From assembly GCA_020437905.1 (NCBI GenBank), contig JAGQVN010000230.1:1-36958 (forward strand): DNA of 36,958 nt, in the 5' to 3' direction. The notes beneath the pieces are model-generated. The model was not told the DNA's origin, ran no database searches, and saw nothing but the letters and a program-made list of their open reading frames with translations. Below, piece by piece: positions 32,957 through 36,958 of this stretch. Source of the DNA: Flavobacteriales bacterium (GTDB taxonomy: Bacteria > Bacteroidota > Bacteroidia > Flavobacteriales_F > PHOS-HE28). The position numbers were made by a program, and so were the translations under genes. Position 1 is the stretch's first letter; the number at the start of each line of letters is the position of its first letter.

Positions 32957-34422
32957 GGTCGCATGCCGATCTTACGTTCAATGCGGTCCAGCAAGGAACG
33001 GATGATGGCCTCATAGATCCTGTCCCCGAGGACCTTGTCCTCCACACCGTGGTCCACGTTAGGACATTCGTTCACCTCGATCACATAGACCTTTCCGTCC
33101 TTCTCTTTCAGGTCCACCCCAAAAAGTCCTTCGACCCCGATGGCGAAAACCGCCTTCAAGGCACTTTCCACCACCAAGGGTGGCGCTTGTTCGATCGCAA
33201 CGGTCTCGAAATTGCCGGTCTGATCGTCGTGCTTGGAACTGCTCCAGTTGTAGATCTGCCAGTGGCCTCGTGCCATGAAATACTTGCAGGCATATAGCGG
33301 CTTTCCGTCAAGTACTCCAACGCGCCAGTCATAGTCGGTGGGGATGTACTCCTGGGCGATCGCCAGGTCGCTTTCCTCAAGTACCTCGTCCAACCGGGCC
33401 TTGAGTTCTTCCTTGTCGCTAGCCTTCACCACCCCTCGGCTGAAGGTGCTGTCCGGGAGCTTGAGGACCACAGGAAGCCCGAATTTGGAGGCTACCATGT
33501 CCCTGTTCTCACTGTGAACGATCAAGGTGTTAGGCGTGGGAACCCCGGAAGCGGCAAGCACCTCGGCCAGATACACCTTGTTGTTGCATTTGAGAATGGC
33601 TTCCGGGGAGTCCATCACTTCGATGCCCTCGCGCTTGGCCCTGCTCGCGAAGCGGTAGGTGTGGTGGTCCACGTGCGTGTTCTCCCGGATGAACAGGGCA
33701 TCGTACTCCCCGACGCGATCAATATCCTCCGGTCCGATGAGGTCCACAGCGAAACCCATGGAGATCGCCATCTGCTTGAACTTCACGATCGCCCGCTTGT
33801 TGCTTGGAACCGCGGTATCCTCCGGGTTCACCAGGATGGCGAGGTCGTATTTGCTCGTGTCCGCACGCTCCGGGTCGTACCTGCGTCTTCCGAAGTAGGC
33901 TTCTGCGAACACCTCCAGGTCCTCGTGATGTTCATCCGGGATCTCGCTCATCGGGATCGTTCTAAGCGACCGCAGCTCCCATTTATCCGAGCGCATGAAC
34001 CGGGCCCTGAACAATGGGGCTTGGAACACTTTGTTCAGTTCATGGGCAAGCTTGTCGTACCGCTTCTCCACATTCCTGCCGAAATACACGCTCAAGGTGA
34101 ATACGTTCTCCGGCACATCCGCAAGCGCCGATTGCATGACCCCTTCCAGGTCCCGTGACAGCACCTTGACCATGCTCCTGGAGCGCATGTCGAGGATGGC
34201 CTTGGCGTTCGGGATCACCTTGTGTACTCTGGCTTCCGCCAACAAGCTCACGTAATACCCCCGCGATTGGTAGGCGTAGGATCGGGACAAATTGAAGACC
34301 CGGACGTTCCTCAGCTTGCTGAACCGTGGATCGGTGAGGTAATCCCGAGAGGCGACCAACTCCACGCCGGGTACATGGAGGTCCCAGTTCCGGGGCTCGT
34401 TCACAACGATCAGTTTTCTCAT
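32953..34422 (-). CDS. RimK-related ATP-grasp ligase with RLAN-type N-terminal domain
   Basis: 489 residues, ATG start. Residues ~1-190 match the RimK-like N-terminal (RLAN) region: LIVVNEPRNWDLHVPGVELV, VFNLSRSYAYQSRGYYVSLLAEARVHKVIP. Residues ~195-270 are a RimK-type pre-ATP-grasp domain (ALFIRENTHVDHHTYRFA). Residues ~270-480 are ATP-grasp: K321 in VVLKLPDSTFSRGV, IAQEYIPTDYDWRVGVL, D437 in GVDLKEK, and metal ligands E449 and N451 in YVIEVNECPN. Such enzymes make an acyl phosphate and couple it to an amine, commonly adding glutamate-like residues to a peptide or protein. It is coupled by ATGA overlaps to the peptidase gene upstream and the GCS2 gene downstream. Confidence 0.9.
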   Translation of the reverse strand: MRKLIVVNEPRNWDLHVPGVELVASRDYLTDPRFSKLRNVRVFNLSRSYAYQSRGYYVSLLAEARVHKVIPNAKAILDMRSRSMVKVLSRDLEGVMQSALADVPENVFTLSVYFGRNVEKRYDKLAHELNKVFQAPLFRARFMRSDKWELRSLRTIPMSEIPDEHHEDLEVFAEAYFGRRRYDPERADTSKYDLAILVNPEDTAVPSNKRAIVKFKQMAISMGFAVDLIGPEDIDRVGEYDALFIRENTHVDHHTYRFASRAKREGIEVMDSPEAILKCNNKVYLAEVLAASGVPTPNTLIVHSENRDMVASKFGLPVVLKLPDSTFSRGVVKASDKEELKARLDEVLEESDLAIAQEYIPTDYDWRVGVLDGKPLYACKYFMARGHWQIYNWSSSKHDDQTGNFETVAIEQAPPLVVESALKAVFAIGVEGLFGVDLKEKDGKVYVIEVNECPNVDHGVEDKVLGDRIYEAIIRSLLDRIERKIGMRP

Positions 34423-35120
34423 AACGGGTCCTTGGATAGTACGAGCAGGTTCGCGTCGAAGGTCAGAACTCCAAGCAAGATCGCATTGATCACGCGCTGC
34501 ACCCGCTCTTCGTATTTGCGCGCCGGGCTGAACGGATTGTCCTGATACGGATCTGCGATACGGATCCGGTCGCCCTCCATGCCGTAGAGCACCACAAAGT
34601 GCCCGGTCGGTCCTCCACGCAGATCATCTGCGATCAGCTTGTCCTTTTCGTTCGTGTATTCCCTTTCGGTTCCGTACAGGTATGTAGCGCTCAGGCCGGT
34701 GAGGATGGGAAGGTCGCGGCTCAGGTATTCGTGAAGGAGTCGAGCGTCGAGTTCCTCGAAGGCGAAGGTGCCGCCCAGGTCCAGGAATCGCGCATACGCA
34801 GCGCAAGCCACACGCAGTTTGGGGTCGCTCTTGAATTCCAATTGGTTCAGCACCTTATCTCGCAATTCCGATGCATCCAAGGACTTCCATGAAGGATCGA
34901 AGACGAGCAGGTTGTAACTGTGTATCCGTGCTTGAAGTCCGTTCTGCAGGGCATGGATCCCCAGCATCACAGCGAGGGTGCCACCTTCGTCCAGCATATC
35001 AACCTCGCTCAGGATGCGAGGCAGGGGGATCTCCAGACCGAAATGGGAATAAACGGCGTGCAATGCGGTGGGCCCACACGAGCTGTCGTCCGGCTGGGGG
35101 AGGATGCGAAAAGTGCGCAA
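34419..35120 (-). CDS. C39-like papain-fold cysteine peptidase
   Basis: 233 residues from a TTG at 35120; no ATG occurs before the catalytic residues, so a non-ATG start is needed. QPDDSSCGPTALHAVYSHFG carries the oxyanion Gln (Q9) and nucleophile C15, GGPTGHFVVLYG gives H174, and IRIADPYQDNP gives D190, completing the C39/BtrH-like triad. No signal peptide, no membrane part and no ABC domain, so it is not a bacteriocin exporter; a cytoplasmic amide hydrolase or transpeptidase is more likely. The stop overlaps the ligase ATG by four bases. A possible -7 box lies 48 bases upstream, in the 87-base gap after the DUF4340 gene. Confidence 0.85.
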   Translation of the reverse strand: MRTFRILPQPDDSSCGPTALHAVYSHFGLEIPLPRILSEVDMLDEGGTLAVMLGIHALQNGLQARIHSYNLLVFDPSWKSLDASELRDKVLNQLEFKSDPKLRVACAAYARFLDLGGTFAFEELDARLLHEYLSRDLPILTGLSATYLYGTEREYTNEKDKLIADDLRGGPTGHFVVLYGMEGDRIRIADPYQDNPFSPARKYEERVQRVINAILLGVLTFDANLLVLSKDPL

Positions 35121-35167
35121 GTGGGAGGAGGATGCCGGACCCAGTGCTGGTACCGGGTGCTGGGATG

Positions 35168-35175
35168 CAAAGATG
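35168..35175 (-). promoter_or_regulatory. Variant -7 box CATCTTTG upstream of the C39/ligase operon
   Basis: Minus strand, in the 87-base gap between the DUF4340 and C39 genes, one mismatch to TAnnTTTG. It would give a leader of roughly 43 bases to the TTG start. No clear -33 TTTG. Confidence 0.3.
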
Positions 35176-35207
35176 GATCAACTTCCGTTCGGTCCCGATC
35201 GGAGACC

Positions 35208-36143
35208 TCACAGAAAAGCCTGTCGCGTTCGGAACATCCTTGGTAGCTCCCGGTACGCGTCAAAGACCATCGGGCGCTCCGGGTAAAGGGAGCTGATCAC
35301 GACATATCCCTTTGGAGTGGGGTGAACGCTTACCGTCACGGGTTCCTTGCCTGAGGCATATTCCACCGTGAGGCTGTGGCTCACCTCGAACCCGCTCACA
35401 TCCGCATCGTCCGCGAACTGGTGCGCCTGTGCACGTACCAGGGAAGGCGTGAACCCGTCGCAGCGGATCGATGAAGCGGGACCATCATCGAGATGCCAGC
35501 CCGCGGTATCCTTCCAAAGCACGAAATCGGTATCGTTCGCGTAATGGAAAGACATACGGATCACATCTTCCGCACGTCCGTTCACCAGCGTCTTGGGCCT
35601 CCATTCCTCCAAGGGCTGGTCGGTCAACATGGAAAGGGTGCTTTCCACTGCGAAAACCTCATTTTCCTTCGGAAGCTTCACATAGGACCACATACCCACC
35701 TCGCCGGGTGAGAAGGTATTCCTGCCCACCTCGATGGCTATCTCCTGACCATCGACCAAATGGAAGAGGATCAGATCCTTGAGGGTATCCGCCAATGCAT
35801 AGCGATCACGCACCAGATCGATGTACCCGACGAAACGCTTGACCTTCATTCGGGCACAGGTGCTCAACACCTCATTGACCCTTTGGACATCCGCGCGGTG
35901 GCGCTGGTCCCCGCTGCTGACGATCCATTGAACGTTGGGGTCGCGTTCGAACGTAAAGGTCGAACCGGCCTGCGAGGCGGATCGGATCGAAAAGGAGGTG
36001 ACAGCAGCAGTGTCCAACCGCATGACAAGGTCCCGATAGGTCCTATCCTTGGTCCGTGGACCCCAGAGGAACGTAATGGCGTAGAGGGTGGCCATCACGG
36101 CTACCGCGATCAACAGGGCCCTCACACTGACCTTATTCCACAT
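35208..36143 (-). CDS. DUF4340 domain-containing membrane-anchored protein
   Basis: 311 residues, ATG start. A single N-terminal membrane helix (~8-27, RALLIAVAVMATLYAITFLW) is followed by an exported domain built of repeated beta-alpha units: SFSIRSASQAGSTFTFERD...VQWIVSS, then ADVQRVNEVLSTCARMK, a pattern repeated in DUF4340. The family typically sits beside GldG-like ABC transporter accessory genes, and here the ATG overlaps the 3' end of such a gene by 11 bases, so the two are one transcriptional and probably functional unit in the envelope. The molecular function is unknown. The C39 gene follows after 87 bases on the same strand. Confidence 0.85.
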   Translation of the reverse strand: MWNKVSVRALLIAVAVMATLYAITFLWGPRTKDRTYRDLVMRLDTAAVTSFSIRSASQAGSTFTFERDPNVQWIVSSGDQRHRADVQRVNEVLSTCARMKVKRFVGYIDLVRDRYALADTLKDLILFHLVDGQEIAIEVGRNTFSPGEVGMWSYVKLPKENEVFAVESTLSMLTDQPLEEWRPKTLVNGRAEDVIRMSFHYANDTDFVLWKDTAGWHLDDGPASSIRCDGFTPSLVRAQAHQFADDADVSGFEVSHSLTVEYASGKEPVTVSVHPTPKGYVVISSLYPERPMVFDAYRELPRMFRTRQAFL

Positions 36144-36958
36144 GACCGGGTCGCATGCGTGCCTTGCGCTGCCTGCGTCGATAGTGTTTTCGCCCTACGC
36201 CAATACCGACCACCAACAAGATCGGCAGCAACAGCTGTGTCCATTTAATGGTCGTACGCTCTGCGTCGGTCAATTCATCGATCGGTCGATAAGTGATGCC
36301 CTTCGAGCGCAATTCAATGAGACCCGTACTATCAGTCACCCAATCGACCGCATTCACGAGCAGGTTCACATTGTCGGGGTTCAATGGTTGCCCCTGGCCT
36401 TGTCGATCCACAGCGAAAGATCCGCTACCCAACACCACCATCCTTGCTCCCGGGCCTCCGCCGAAAGGACCTTCCAAGGCCAGGCCAAGTGCTTGCGGAC
36501 CAAGGTCCAGGTCCTGGTCACGCCATTGTTTCTGAAGGTCCACCAAATGAGGAAGGGACAGGGAATTGCTGCGGTCCGAGGTTCGGAACAAGGGTGCGGC
36601 TGTGAACGAACTGTCCCCCACATAGGCGACCGGGCTTGCGAATTGAAGCACCACGGCCTCCAGACCGGAGGTTATCGGATGTTCGCTCATGTTCGTGACA
36701 AGCGGGAAATAGGGGAAGGCCACAGCCGTCTGAACATTGAACATGCCACGCTGCTGAACGACCTGGACCTGCCCGCACGAGGCATCAACCACGACCTTCT
36801 CAGCGACCTTAACGCCTAAGCCTTCCAACCAGGGAACGATCCCTGTTGATCGAAGCGTAAGTTCCGGGGAGCTTTGCAGGTCGCTTGCTATCGTGGAAAA
36901 GGCGACGACCACCCCCTTACCGGAAGCCATGAAGTCCAGTAGGCGGTCCAATTGTGCA
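36133..36958 (-). CDS. GldG-like ABC transporter auxiliary protein, C-terminal part (5' end outside window)
   Basis: About 275 residues, open to the window edge. Segments LLDFMASGKGVVVAF, VEKVVVDASCGQ-like strands, FPYFPLVTNMSEHPITSGLEAVVLQFASPV and ARMVVLGSGSFA...NVNLLVNAVDWVTDSTGLIELRSKG match the C-terminal half of Gldg/ABC_transp_aux proteins. A last membrane helix (TQLLLPILLVVGIGV) is followed by a basic tail KHYRRRQRKAR. These proteins pair with a GldF-type permease and a GldA-type ATPase, expected just beyond the window. In some Flavobacteriia GldG is needed for gliding, but in many other Bacteroidota the set has no motility role, so the symbol is withheld. Confidence 0.82.
   Translation of the reverse strand, partial: AQLDRLLDFMASGKGVVVAFSTIASDLQSSPELTLRSTGIVPWLEGLGVKVAEKVVVDASCGQVQVVQQRGMFNVQTAVAFPYFPLVTNMSEHPITSGLEAVVLQFASPVAYVGDSSFTAAPLFRTSDRSNSLSLPHLVDLQKQWRDQDLDLGPQALGLALEGPFGGGPGARMVVLGSGSFAVDRQGQGQPLNPDNVNLLVNAVDWVTDSTGLIELRSKGITYRPIDELTDAERTTIKWTQLLLPILLVVGIGVGRKHYRRRQRKARMRPGHVE

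Overview
The window looks like a chromosomal segment of a GC-rich member of the Bacteroidota, most likely Flavobacteriales. Evidence for this: secreted proteins ending in type IX secretion (T9SS) sorting domains, a GldG-type ABC auxiliary protein, a GWxTD-domain protein, PKD/PA14/LamG modular surface proteins, and several promoters matching the Bacteroidota -7 consensus TAnnTTTG. Genes are tightly packed, with ATGA and TGATG junctions and convergent 3' overlaps. No transposase, phage module, CRISPR array or rRNA is visible, and there is one tRNA gene.

Layout. 1-8.2 kb: the 3' end of a PA0069-type radical SAM gene; a large secreted PQQ-sugar-dehydrogenase-fold/PKD/PA14 protein with a clear -33/-7 promoter; a beta-propeller protein; a PAP2 phosphatase; a small unknown protein; a sorbosone-dehydrogenase-like protein translationally coupled to a UspA protein. 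8.2-11.8 kb: a Lys-rich unknown protein with its own promoter and terminator, then a selenium operon (DUF429 protein, mnmH, selD) that would supply selenophosphate for 2-selenouridine in tRNA. 12-17.8 kb: ppsA, diverging from a repetitive T9SS cargo protein that ends at a perfect 15-bp hairpin. 17.8-22 kb: an MBOAT/SGNH O-acylation pair, a carboxypeptidase-regulatory-like protein and an unannotated protein in which I see kinase-like motifs. 22-27 kb: xerD, aroQ, a GT2 glycosyltransferase, the GWxTD protein, tRNA-Ser(UGA) and an MBL hydrolase. 27-31 kb: an M36 metallopeptidase and a LamG protein.

31-37 kb, all on the minus strand: the 3' end of a GldG-like gene, a DUF4340 protein, then four translationally coupled genes encoding a C39-like cysteine peptidase, an ATP-grasp ligase with a RimK-like N-terminal extension, a GCS2-family carboxylate-amine ligase and an N-formylglutamate-amidohydrolase-like enzyme. 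This set of two amide-bond-forming enzymes and two amide-bond-cleaving enzymes is the best candidate here for a poorly characterised biochemical system, probably making a small peptide-like metabolite or tagging a protein.

The other leading points are the kinase-like motifs in the 20.9-21.9 kb gene, a terminator whose T-tract also reads as the uspA promoter, and -7 boxes sitting almost directly on start codons.
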